DNA of 64,000 nucleotides from Arcticibacterium luteifluviistationis (GTDB taxonomy: Bacteria; Bacteroidota; Bacteroidia; Cytophagales; Spirosomataceae): contig NZ_CP029480.1 of the NCBI RefSeq assembly GCF_003258705.1, forward strand, positions 4,154,001 to 4,218,000. The letters are read 5' to 3'. The translations under genes and the position numbers were made by a program. Shown here piece after piece: positions 36,183-44,737 of this stretch. Within the stretch, counting starts at the first letter, position 1. The number at the start of each line of letters is the position of its first letter. The notes under the pieces were generated by a model. The model was not told the DNA's origin. It ran no database searches and saw only the letters and a list, made by a program, of their open reading frames with translations.

Positions 36183-37988
36183 TTAAGACTCTAGTGTGCT
36201 TCTTTCCATTTGGAGCTTAACCAAATTTGAATAAATTCCATCAGGATTCAAAATTAAGTCCTCGTGTTTCCCTTGTTCTGCCACGGTACCTTCATTTAAA
36301 ACGTAAATCTGGTCAACATTTTTCACCGTGCCTAACCTGTGAGCTATTATAATGGTGGTTCTGTTTTTCATAAGCTCATCAAGAGCCTCTTGAACTAAAC
36401 TTTCAGATTCTGAATCTAGTGCACTAGTGGCCTCATCTAAAAGCAATATGGCAGGGTCTTTTAAAATGGCTCTAGCTATTGCAATTCTTTGTCTTTGTCC
36501 ACCAGAAAGTTTAACGCCTCTTTCGCCTACTATGGTGTCAAGTCCTTCTGGAAACCTGTCAATAAATTCCAAAGCGTTTGCTTTTTGAGCGGCTTCCCTT
36601 ATTTCCTCGTCGGTGGCGTCTAACCTACCATAGTTAATGTTTTCTTTTATGGTTCCACCAAAGAGAATGACTTCTTGAGGTACAATAGCCATGTTTTGAC
36701 GAAGCTCGGTTACATCTTGGCCTGAAATGCTTTCGCCATCAATAAGTATTTGCCCACCATCGATTTCGTAGAAACGAAGTAACAGCTGTACCACGGTAGA
36801 CTTTCCAGCACCACTTTGACCTACAAGGGCTATTTTTTCACCAGGTTTTATACTTAAAGAAAAGTCTTTAAAAATAGGAAGGTCGGTTCTGGAAGGATAA
36901 GCAAATGCTACATTCTTATATTCGATGGCACCTTTGACCTTAAAAGAACTCCTACTTTTATCTAAGTTTACTTCAGAGTCTTCATCTAAAATTTCTAATA
37001 TTCTTTCAGATGCTCCAACGCTGCTCTGAATTTGAGAGTAAATATCACCTAAGCCATTAACAGATGCTCCTATGAAGGCTGTATAAAAAAGGAAGGACAT
37101 TAAGTCGGCCAATTGGATTTCGCCTTGAAAAACAAGGCCTCCGCCATACCACACTACTAGCATGATACCACCAAACAAGCCAACGATAGAAAAACTGATA
37201 AATCCTCCTCTGAAAATTGCAGATTTGATTGACAAGGCTACTACATCGCTCATTGATTCATCATATTTCTCTGATTCAATTTTTTCATTTGTGAAGCCTT
37301 TTACTACAGAAATAGACTGTAAGGTTTCAGAAACCATAGCGTTTGAATCAGCCAGTTTTTCCTGAACTTTTCTAGAAAAAACTCGAATATATCTTCCGAA
37401 AACAAAGGCTGCCACAACTACAATGGGAAAGGTAAGAAGCATGAAAAGTGTGAGTTTCCAAGAAATATAAAGTATGATGGCTATACCTACAATAAGAGTA
37501 ACTATTTGTCTAAATAGCTCTGCAAGAGTTACCGAGAGGATGCTTTGGAACGAGGATACATCAGAAGTTATTCGGCTAATTAAATCGCCCACTCTATTTT
37601 TCTCATAAAAGTTGATAGGCAAAGAGATGAGCTTATTAAAAACCCTCCTTCTAACGTCGGCAGAGACGTTTTGACTAACATACGAGAAGATATAAACCCT
37701 TAGAAAGGAAAATATTCCTTGAAGAATAAGAATTCCTCCAAAGAATAGAACGATTTGATTTAAACTGTAATCGGAATTTCCTTCTATTACTCTAGTAACT
37801 TCACCAATTAAACTTGGAAAGGTCAGAGTAGTAGAAGTAGAAAGCACCAAAAAAACAATTCCGATAACGAAGGCCCATTTATATGGAAGGACAAAGCTTA
37901 GAAGCTTGAGAGCTTTTTTGAAACTAGTCTTATCAAACTTCTTTTTTTTGAGTCGCTCCGCAAATTCCGAATTAGTTTTCTCTTCCAT
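36183..37988 (-). CDS. ABC exporter, ATPase fused to permease (MsbA-like)
   Basis: 601 residues. Six membrane helices in the first 320 residues form an ABC type-1 exporter domain, followed by one ATPase: Walker A GQSGAGKST near residue 390, signature LSGGQRQRIAIARA near residue 495, Walker B AILLLDEATSALD and the switch histidine in IIIAHRLGT. Homologues flip lipids or export peptides and drugs; the substrate is unknown. It starts 1 base after gldB. Confidence 0.93.
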   Translation of the reverse strand: MEEKTNSEFAERLKKKKFDKTSFKKALKLLSFVLPYKWAFVIGIVFLVLSTSTTLTFPSLIGEVTRVIEGNSDYSLNQIVLFFGGILILQGIFSFLRVYIFSYVSQNVSADVRRRVFNKLISLPINFYEKNRVGDLISRITSDVSSFQSILSVTLAELFRQIVTLIVGIAIILYISWKLTLFMLLTFPIVVVAAFVFGRYIRVFSRKVQEKLADSNAMVSETLQSISVVKGFTNEKIESEKYDESMSDVVALSIKSAIFRGGFISFSIVGLFGGIMLVVWYGGGLVFQGEIQLADLMSFLFYTAFIGASVNGLGDIYSQIQSSVGASERILEILDEDSEVNLDKSRSSFKVKGAIEYKNVAFAYPSRTDLPIFKDFSLSIKPGEKIALVGQSGAGKSTVVQLLLRFYEIDGGQILIDGESISGQDVTELRQNMAIVPQEVILFGGTIKENINYGRLDATDEEIREAAQKANALEFIDRFPEGLDTIVGERGVKLSGGQRQRIAIARAILKDPAILLLDEATSALDSESESLVQEALDELMKNRTTIIIAHRLGTVKNVDQIYVLNEGTVAEQGKHEDLILNPDGIYSNLVKLQMERSTLES

Positions 37989-37989
37989 T

Positions 37990-38958
37990 TTACTCTTCTA
38001 CCTCACCTCTATATTTTGACATTCGCAAAATTTCTTGAACATCAGTCATTTCCATTAGTTGATTAAACGTCACTGATGGGTTTTCCGTTCGAAACTTATC
38101 AATGATTCTCCAGCCGAGCCATTGTCCTATTCGGCCAGGACAGCTTGAGCCAATTTCGGTAACTTTTGGGCGTTCGCCTATATACTTTTCTTTAACCTTT
38201 TGGTTTTGTTCAAAAAGCAATTTTTTATCAATAAAGTGAGCCCAAATAAGGTCTTGGGCGTACCAGTTTCCTACTAAAGAGCTATCAGGCATTCCTATTA
38301 TTAAGGAGTCAGAAATTTCAGGCATCATTGTTTTAGTAAACTCAAATGATTTGCCAAAATATACCATGTCATTAAGCATGGATCCTTCAGGTTTTGATTT
38401 TATAAAGGAGTCTGAAAGGAGCCTAACAATGGATGGAACTATATAAGGCTTGTCGTAACGGCGTAAAATGTAGCCAGGTTGGTCTGGACGGTACATGGCC
38501 TTTGGCCCAACGAAGGATTCTAAAGAAATAATTACGACAGAATCAGAAACGTAGACGTCGTTTTCTATGCCCGTAAAAGTGGTGTACACCTTTGGTGCAA
38601 CAAAAGAAGGGTAGTGCTCTTTGATATTATCAAATGCAGAAGAAAGCTCTTTTTTCAATGGAGCTAAATCGCCGTAAGTACTATCTACTTGTTTATAAAA
38701 TGTTTGCGTTCCTGGATGGCTTATGATATAAAATAGGTGACTGACAAATGCGGTGTCATCAGGAAAGACGCGGTATAGGCTTTTAGAATACCAAGGATTC
38801 TCGTTTAAGAATGATTGCAATTCTTCTTTAGTTTGGAATGACATTAACTCTTTGTCAAAACGAGTTATTTCTAATGTGGTGTTTTCTTGCTTTGAGTCTG
38901 AACAAGACTGAAAAGTAAAACCAGAAATGAGAAGAATTATGCCGACGATATATTTCAT
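37990..38958 (-). CDS. gldB: gliding motility lipoprotein GldB-type
   Basis: 322 residues, close to the length of GldB of gliding Bacteroidota. Lipoprotein signal with Cys19 (GFTFQSC). Family-like segments are LEITRFDKELMSF near residue 30, DYFL-type helices followed by YRPDQPGYILRRYDKPYIVP near residue 178, and the C-terminal PGRIGQWLGWRIIDKF. GldB is required for gliding motility or the associated machinery in Flavobacterium; homologues also occur in non-gliders. No other gld genes are in the window. Confidence 0.85.
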   Translation of the reverse strand: MKYIVGIILLISGFTFQSCSDSKQENTTLEITRFDKELMSFQTKEELQSFLNENPWYSKSLYRVFPDDTAFVSHLFYIISHPGTQTFYKQVDSTYGDLAPLKKELSSAFDNIKEHYPSFVAPKVYTTFTGIENDVYVSDSVVIISLESFVGPKAMYRPDQPGYILRRYDKPYIVPSIVRLLSDSFIKSKPEGSMLNDMVYFGKSFEFTKTMMPEISDSLIIGMPDSSLVGNWYAQDLIWAHFIDKKLLFEQNQKVKEKYIGERPKVTEIGSSCPGRIGQWLGWRIIDKFRTENPSVTFNQLMEMTDVQEILRMSKYRGEVEE

Positions 38959-38983
38959 TATGATGCTTTTAAATACAAGAAGG

Positions 38984-38991
38984 CAAAGCTA
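38984..38991 (-). promoter_or_regulatory. Bacteroidota -7 element of the gldB run
   Basis: CAAAGCTA on the plus strand reads TAGCTTTG on the minus strand, 25 bases upstream of gldB. It could drive gldB, the ABC exporter, the Fur-family gene and engB together. Confidence 0.6.
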
Positions 38992-39029
38992 TGAAATTTA
39001 TCAGTGAGAAGTTTAAGAGCTTTAAGTAG

Positions 39030-40769
39030 CTATTTTTTCTTTAGATAAACCTTGCCTTTTATATTACTTTCAGTGTCACTGTATTCATAGTATTGCGTAA
39101 TAACCATTGTCAGCCTCCAGTTATTTGATTCTTGTTTAAAAGTTAGGTTTTCTTCCGTTTGTTCGAAGTCTGGACTTTGGAGAGCTTTTAAGTCAAAGTC
39201 AAAAACCTCGTCGTTTAATTCAAAATGGATTTGAGTGTCAGCTTTCTTTTTAAGGAGATAGGTGACGCCATGACTATCGCTTTTCCCTTGGACTTTATTT
39301 GAATTGAGATAAAACGGTATAGCGAAATCGGCATTATATGTTTTATGGAAACCATTTAAGTCTTGGTATATATTTATGAGAGGCGTATGTTTCTTTGTTT
39401 TTTGGGGAAGGCTAAGCCATTTTTCTATCTTAGAAGCTCTTTGATATTTTTGGGCTTTGCTTAGTTCTTCGTACTGTGTAGCGTCTAAATATTGCTCAAA
39501 GGTTTCTATGTTATTTTCGGACAAGTACTCTATGGCAGCGTATATTTTATCCGTTTCTGCTTCTGATAAATCAAGTTCTTTATTTTCTGTAAACTTCCCG
39601 TTTTCTAAGAGCTTATGTTTTGTTAAAACAGCGTTTAACCTTGTAGATTGGTTGATATAAGAAACATTGAAGGCACTGATAGGCCCATAAATACTTATAA
39701 TTCCAATAACCATTAAGCTAAGAGGTACTGCCTTAATGTTATCTTTCTTGCTAATGATAAAATATAAAGAAATGCCTAAAAGCCAGATTCCTAATAAAAG
39801 AACAAAGTAGCGGGCTTCGGTAAAGCCATATTGATTTAATCTCACATAAATAGCCACGAGCATAAGAGCTACCAATGGGAGCATAAGCCAATAGAAAACC
39901 TTATTGAATTTTTTGACCCAAGTGGTTTTGTTTTGAATTGGGAAAAGTAGGAGGAAAGCGAGAATGCCAAAAACGCCACTGGCAAGAACCAAATTGCTTA
40001 CCCAGCCCTTTGGCAAAGTCCACTGAAAAATAATTTTGGCCTCATAGCTTAACAGTATGACTAAGTAAATAGCAACCAGTGGAAGAAGAATATAGATGGT
40101 AAACGTTTTGAGACCCTTTGGAAAGTAGTCCTGATTGTCTATTTCAGGAAGTGAGGGAATATAGTTTACAAAAATGTTGGTGTTGACATAAAAGGCTATG
40201 CCGAAAAAGAGATAGAGATAAAGGTCAGAGTTAATGTGGAGGTCAAATAATTTGTCAACAGCCAATAAAGCCAAAGTCAGACCAGCATAGATAGTTATGG
40301 AATATAGAGCAGCTGTTAAAATGGAGAGAAATAGCGTTTGATTATAATGCCAAAATTGTTTCGTTTGAGACTTTTTGAGGAAGGGAGTGACGGAAACCCC
40401 AAGATGAAAAACAAGACCTAAAACCAATGTTCTAATAATAAAATGGTCTTCGTCGTTAAATCGAACTTTTATGTCGTTAAGAAAATAGTAGAGAACAAGG
40501 AATAGCAAAGCTGCGGATAGCGTAAGCCATTTAGGTACCCATTTACGCTCATTCAGTATTTCCATGCTAAAGAATAATGGAACGGCGAGGGCAAAAGTTA
40601 CTAAGGCTTTGCTGAGGTTTGTTGAACTTTCTTGGTCTGTCTCTGCAATGATTATAGATAATACCGAAACGAGAAAAGCACATAATAAAGTAAGCGGAAA
40701 CCTTAAATGCCCCTCAATAGCTTTATTGAATACTTGAAGAATGTTTTCGGATTTGAAAAAAGCTCTCAT
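39030..40769 (-). CDS. DUF4153-like multi-pass membrane protein
   Basis: 579 residues from the ATG at 40769; a longer form would need a TTG at 40817 and is less likely. About twelve hydrophobic segments fill the first 370 residues, followed by a soluble C-terminal domain of about 200 residues with YAAIEYLSENNIETFEQYL and ending in GKVYLKKK. This fits the DUF4153 family of Bacteroidota membrane proteins, function unknown. Confidence 0.75.
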   Translation of the reverse strand: MRAFFKSENILQVFNKAIEGHLRFPLTLLCAFLVSVLSIIIAETDQESSTNLSKALVTFALAVPLFFSMEILNERKWVPKWLTLSAALLFLVLYYFLNDIKVRFNDEDHFIIRTLVLGLVFHLGVSVTPFLKKSQTKQFWHYNQTLFLSILTAALYSITIYAGLTLALLAVDKLFDLHINSDLYLYLFFGIAFYVNTNIFVNYIPSLPEIDNQDYFPKGLKTFTIYILLPLVAIYLVILLSYEAKIIFQWTLPKGWVSNLVLASGVFGILAFLLLFPIQNKTTWVKKFNKVFYWLMLPLVALMLVAIYVRLNQYGFTEARYFVLLLGIWLLGISLYFIISKKDNIKAVPLSLMVIGIISIYGPISAFNVSYINQSTRLNAVLTKHKLLENGKFTENKELDLSEAETDKIYAAIEYLSENNIETFEQYLDATQYEELSKAQKYQRASKIEKWLSLPQKTKKHTPLINIYQDLNGFHKTYNADFAIPFYLNSNKVQGKSDSHGVTYLLKKKADTQIHFELNDEVFDFDLKALQSPDFEQTEENLTFKQESNNWRLTMVITQYYEYSDTESNIKGKVYLKKK

Positions 40770-40862
40770 TTCATCATTGGTCGTTTTGTTAAAGTTAATA
40801 CTATTTATAAAGAACAATTATTGGCAAACGGAATGCTTTTTTCTAAAAAATGATAAACGCAC

Positions 40863-40893
40863 TTTGTTTTCTGAACACCGTTCATTTTATTTG
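40863..40893 (+). promoter_or_regulatory. promoter of the TetR-RND operon
   Basis: TTTG at 40863-40866 and TTTATTTG at 40886-40893, spaced by exactly 19 bases; the -7 box has one mismatch to TAnnTTTG. TetR translation starts 28 bases downstream. Confidence 0.65.
40872..40884. promoter_or_regulatory. candidate TetR operator
   Basis: TGAACACCGTTCA: perfect 5-bp inverted repeat (TGAAC/GTTCA) around ACC, sitting exactly between the two promoter elements. The position suits repression by the TetR-family protein encoded immediately downstream (inference). Confidence 0.65.
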
Positions 40894-40921
40894 CAGTGTA
40901 AATTATAATAACATTGTTTAG

Positions 40922-41551
40922 ATGGCTATTTCAGATAGAAAGGAAAGAGAGAAGGAAGAGATGAAGATCAAAATTCTGGAAGCAGCAAAAAAGTTGTTTC
41001 TCGAGAAAGGTTTTGAAAAAACGAGCATTAGAAATATTGCAGATTTAATAGAGTACAGCCCTGGTACCATCTACTTATATTTTAAAGATAAAAACGATCT
41101 TCTTTTCCATCTTCATCAGGTAGCTTTTCAAAATTTGATAGTGGCATTGATTAATCCTAATCCGGCAGAAATGGCCATCGATAGATTAGAAGATATGGGG
41201 AATAGGTATATCGCTTTTGCCTATGAAAACCCTGAAATGTATGATTTGATGTTTGTGATGGAGGCTCCTATTGATTGCTTAGATAATGCAGACGAGATTT
41301 GGGATGATGGTATGAAAGCCTTCGATTTATTGAAATTTCTTGTGATGGATTGTCAAAAAGAAGGCTATTTAGGAGAGCATGAACTAGAAGATGCCTCTTT
41401 AATGGTATGGAGTTTTGTGCACGGCTTAGTTACGCTGAAATGTAGAAAAAGGCTACAGATGTTTGGGGATGATGAGGCAGGGACGCTTGAAAGGATGATG
41501 AAGTCTTATAGAGTTTTTGTAGATACCATTATAGGAACGAAAGAGAAATGA
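40922..41551 (+). CDS. TetR/AcrR family transcriptional regulator
   Basis: 209 residues. The N-terminal HTH is clear (TSIRNIADLIEYSPGTIYLY, then FKDKNDLL, residues about 37-65); the C-terminal ligand domain is divergent. It is the first gene of an efflux operon and its stop overlaps the next ATG (ATGA at 41548). A palindrome in its own promoter suggests autoregulation of the pump genes. Confidence 0.93.
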   Translation: MAISDRKEREKEEMKIKILEAAKKLFLEKGFEKTSIRNIADLIEYSPGTIYLYFKDKNDLLFHLHQVAFQNLIVALINPNPAEMAIDRLEDMGNRYIAFAYENPEMYDLMFVMEAPIDCLDNADEIWDDGMKAFDLLKFLVMDCQKEGYLGEHELEDASLMVWSFVHGLVTLKCRKRLQMFGDDEAGTLERMMKSYRVFVDTIIGTKEK

Positions 41552-41898
41552 AGAAACTTTTAAGCCTCGAGGAGCTTGCTCAGTTTGCATTTGGAATCTT
41601 TCTTTTTAGCAAGCTTTCTTTTGCTTGGTGGTGGTTTCCTGTCTTAATTTTTCTTCCCGATTTAAGCATGTTGGGTTATCTCTTTAATGCCAAAATAGGA
41701 GCATGGGTTTATAATTTTTTTCATCATAAAGCATTAGGAATTGTAATACTGACCATAGGTTTCATATATGATTTCGAGGCGGTTTCGCTAACAGGAATCA
41801 TTCTGTTTTCTCACTCAGCATTAGATAGGGTTTTGGGTTATGGCTTAAAACACGAAACAGATTTTAAGGATACACATTTAGGTAGGATAGGTAAATAA
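41548..41898 (+). CDS. DUF4260 family membrane protein
   Basis: 116 residues with three to four hydrophobic segments. FFHHKALGIVILTIGF and the C-terminal LDRVLGYGLKHETDFKDTHL match the DUF4260 family, small membrane proteins of unknown function. It is translationally coupled to the TetR gene by a 4-base overlap and is followed by the thioesterase gene after 6 bases. Confidence 0.85.
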   Translation: MKKLLSLEELAQFAFGIFLFSKLSFAWWWFPVLIFLPDLSMLGYLFNAKIGAWVYNFFHHKALGIVILTIGFIYDFEAVSLTGIILFSHSALDRVLGYGLKHETDFKDTHLGRIGK

Positions 41899-41904
41899 TA
41901 AATT

Positions 41905-42333
41905 ATGGGAGTAATAGAACAATTTAAAAAGATGATTGGCCAAGAGGCCAAAAATGTAAGCCCCTCTCCGTACGGAAGATGGTTAAACGGAACGCTTTTA
42001 GAAGCGGAAGAGGGCAGACTTCGAATGTCATATCTAATAAGAGAAGAGTTTGCTAACCCCGCTGGTATAGCACATGGAGGCGTTTTGGCAGGAATCATTG
42101 ACGAAGTTATGGGTATGACCACCTTCTCTTTAGGACGAGATGGCTTTTATGTAGCAGCCAACTTAAATGTAGATTTTCTGCGACCAGCAATGGTTGGCGA
42201 TGAAGTCACAATACAATCAGAAGTGATAAGAGCAGGAAAAACCATAGCTCATGTAGAGTGCAGAATAAGCTCTAAGGATGGGAAGTTGTTAGCAAAGGCT
42301 ACTTCAAACTTGATTATGACAGTTATCAAATAA
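41905..42333 (+). CDS. PaaI-type hotdog thioesterase
   Basis: 142 residues. The hotdog catalytic segment AGIAHGGVLAGIIDEVMGMT lies near residue 52, and NVDFLRPAMVGDEVTIQSEV near residue 87 is typical of PaaI-like acyl-CoA thioesterases. The substrate is unknown. Its place between a TetR regulator and an RND pump suggests detoxification or handling of an acyl or aromatic compound (inference). Confidence 0.88.
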   Translation: MGVIEQFKKMIGQEAKNVSPSPYGRWLNGTLLEAEEGRLRMSYLIREEFANPAGIAHGGVLAGIIDEVMGMTTFSLGRDGFYVAANLNVDFLRPAMVGDEVTIQSEVIRAGKTIAHVECRISSKDGKLLAKATSNLIMTVIK

Positions 42334-42335
42334 AC

Positions 42336-43676
42336 ATGAAAAAGCTCACCTACCTTTTTGTGTTATGCTCTTTTGGTGCTTTAGCTCAAGAAAGGATTCT
42401 AGATGCGTATATAGAAGAGGGTTTGAGTACAAACCTTGCTTTAAAGCAGCAGAAACTGGAAATAGAAAAATCGGTAAAGGCTATTGATATAGCTCGCTCT
42501 AATATTTTTCCTAAAATTACTTTTGCTCCAAATTATACGGTAGCCGCTGGTGGTAGAAGCATAGAGTTTCCTATCGGAGATTTGTTAAATCCGGTTTACG
42601 GTTCGCTTAATCAGCTTACGCAAAGCGATAATTTTCCGATGGTGGAAAACCAGAATATTCAATTTGCTCCAAACAATTTTCATGAGACCAAGTTTACTTT
42701 TGAGTTGCCTTTATTCAATCCTGAAATAAAGTATAACATTCTTCTTCAAAGGGATTTGGTTCAAACCGAGGAAGCAAAAAGAAGGCTACTGGAATATGAA
42801 CTGAAATACAATATTGAAGCGGCGTACTATCAATATTTACAAAGTTTAGAGGCTCTTGATATTTATAAAAACTCGGCTGTTTTTTTGAATCAGTATCTTG
42901 ATTTTAATCAGCGACTTGTAAAAAATCAGTTGGCTTTGAAAGATGTCGTTTATGCGTCGGAGTATGAAATCAATAAGCTAGAAGGCGAAATAGCCAATGC
43001 TGAAAAGAACATTGATAAAGCGAAAGCCTATTTCAATTTTTTGATAAATAGACCTTTTGATTCGCTAGTGGAAGTGGACACGCTTTTGTTAAATAAACTT
43101 CCAATAGTACAAGAGGTTGATGCTTTGCAAAATGCTGCTATTCTTCATAGACCTGAGTTTAGTCAACTTCAAGCGGGAATGAATGTAAATAACACCTTAC
43201 TCCAGCTGCAAGAGAAAAGTGCAAAGTTGCCAAGTGTTTATTTTGGTGGTAGCACCGGTTTTCAAGGTTACGGATATACATTTAATAAGCAGGCTTATGC
43301 TATTGGTCAGTTGGGTTTAAACTGGGATATTTTTCATGGAAACGAAAAGAAGCACAAAATTCAGCAAACAGAAATTCAAGGGAAAATATTAGAGGTAAAG
43401 CAGCAAGAAGCAGAGCAACAAATAAAAATGCAAGTAGCTCAAGCCTATATCGACTATAGTGCTTCTTTGAAAGCTTTAAAAGCATCGGAAGCGGCTTTAG
43501 GGAGTACGGCTTCGCTACTTGAGATTGTTGAGAAAAAATATAAAAACAAAGACGCTCTTTACATAGAGCTTATCAAAGCTCAAAACGATAATTTGATAGC
43601 AGCACAAAAGACTTCACTGGCCAAGTTTGATATTTGGTTGAAAAAATCGGTTTTGGATAAAGTTAGTGCTAAGTAA
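42336..43676 (+). CDS. TolC family outer-membrane efflux protein
   Basis: 446 residues. Signal peptide ending FGALAQ; the mature protein shows the two-fold repeat of long helices (about 50-120 and 250-330) expected of TolC, including QQKLEIEKSVKAIDIARSNI and TEIQGKILEVKQQEAEQQIK. It forms the outer-membrane channel of the pump encoded downstream. It starts 2 bases after the thioesterase gene. Confidence 0.93.
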   Translation: MKKLTYLFVLCSFGALAQERILDAYIEEGLSTNLALKQQKLEIEKSVKAIDIARSNIFPKITFAPNYTVAAGGRSIEFPIGDLLNPVYGSLNQLTQSDNFPMVENQNIQFAPNNFHETKFTFELPLFNPEIKYNILLQRDLVQTEEAKRRLLEYELKYNIEAAYYQYLQSLEALDIYKNSAVFLNQYLDFNQRLVKNQLALKDVVYASEYEINKLEGEIANAEKNIDKAKAYFNFLINRPFDSLVEVDTLLLNKLPIVQEVDALQNAAILHRPEFSQLQAGMNVNNTLLQLQEKSAKLPSVYFGGSTGFQGYGYTFNKQAYAIGQLGLNWDIFHGNEKKHKIQQTEIQGKILEVKQQEAEQQIKMQVAQAYIDYSASLKALKASEAALGSTASLLEIVEKKYKNKDALYIELIKAQNDNLIAAQKTSLAKFDIWLKKSVLDKVSAK

Positions 43677-43687
43677 AAAAGAATACA

Positions 43688-44725
43688 ATGAAAAAAATCA
43701 GCTATTTATTGGTCTTAGGCGTTCTTTTCTGGTCTTGTAAAGAGAGTGGAGAAACGAATGAAACTGAGCAAAAGGAGGAGTTGGAGTCGGTAAGTACCGT
43801 GTTTCCGCTTCAAAAAACTATTCAAGATGACATTTTGGCGAGTGGCGTACTTTCTTCTAAAGCAGAATTAAAACTGGCTTTCAAAACAGGAGGAATGATA
43901 AAGCGAATGTATGTCAAAGAAGGACAATATGTAAAGGCAGGGCAATTGCTTGCTGAGCTTGATATGTCTGAAATTGACGCGGCTGTAAATCAAGCTAAAC
44001 TTGGTTTAGAAAAAGCAGAACGTGATGTAGCTCGTGTCAAAGGTATGTTAGAAGATGAAGTTGCCACAAAGAATAATTTGGAAGATGCTACCACGGCTTT
44101 TTCTTTAGCAAAAGAAAGTGTGGAAACCGCCAAGTTTAATCAAAAACTATCTAGAATATATGCTCCTCAGGCTGGAAAAATCTTGATGAAAATTTCAGAA
44201 CAAGGTGAACTTATAACACCTTTTGTTCCGGCTATAATTCTTGGAACTGGTGGCTCTTCTTTTAATGTAAAAGTAGGTTTGGCAGATAAAGATGTGGTTA
44301 AAGTCAAAATAGGAGATAATGCGGAGGTTAGGCTTGACGCTTATGCTAGCGAGGTTTTTCCTGCTAGGGTAACAGAAATTGCTCAAATGATAAACCCTAG
44401 TACAGGCACTTACGAAGTGGAGCTGACTTTAAACAGTAAAGGGAAGAAGCTAATCTCTGGTTTTGTGGCAAAATCTAAGATTACACCACAATCAGAAAGG
44501 CAGGTTTTGATGATTCCTGCATCAGCCTTAATTGAGGCAGAAAATGAGAATGCTTTTGTGTTTGTTTTCAATGGTCAATCGGTAGAAAAAAGGAAAATTC
44601 TAATCGGTGGAATACACGAAAATCAAGTGGAGGTTTTGACAGGTTTAAGTACTGCCGACCAAGTAGTGACGCTAGGAGCCAATTTTTTAAGCGAAGGTCA
44701 AAATGTTAAAGTAGTAAACCTGTAA
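43688..44725 (+). CDS. RND efflux periplasmic adaptor subunit, lipoprotein
   Basis: 345 residues. Lipoprotein signal with lipobox cysteine in GVLFWSC; lipoyl-like domain with AGQLLAELDMSEIDAAVNQA near residue 85, then beta-barrel and membrane-proximal domains. It links the inner-membrane pump to TolC. Confidence 0.93.
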   Translation: MKKISYLLVLGVLFWSCKESGETNETEQKEELESVSTVFPLQKTIQDDILASGVLSSKAELKLAFKTGGMIKRMYVKEGQYVKAGQLLAELDMSEIDAAVNQAKLGLEKAERDVARVKGMLEDEVATKNNLEDATTAFSLAKESVETAKFNQKLSRIYAPQAGKILMKISEQGELITPFVPAIILGTGGSSFNVKVGLADKDVVKVKIGDNAEVRLDAYASEVFPARVTEIAQMINPSTGTYEVELTLNSKGKKLISGFVAKSKITPQSERQVLMIPASALIEAENENAFVFVFNGQSVEKRKILIGGIHENQVEVLTGLSTADQVVTLGANFLSEGQNVKVVNL

Positions 44726-44737
44726 AGGTCAATTAAT

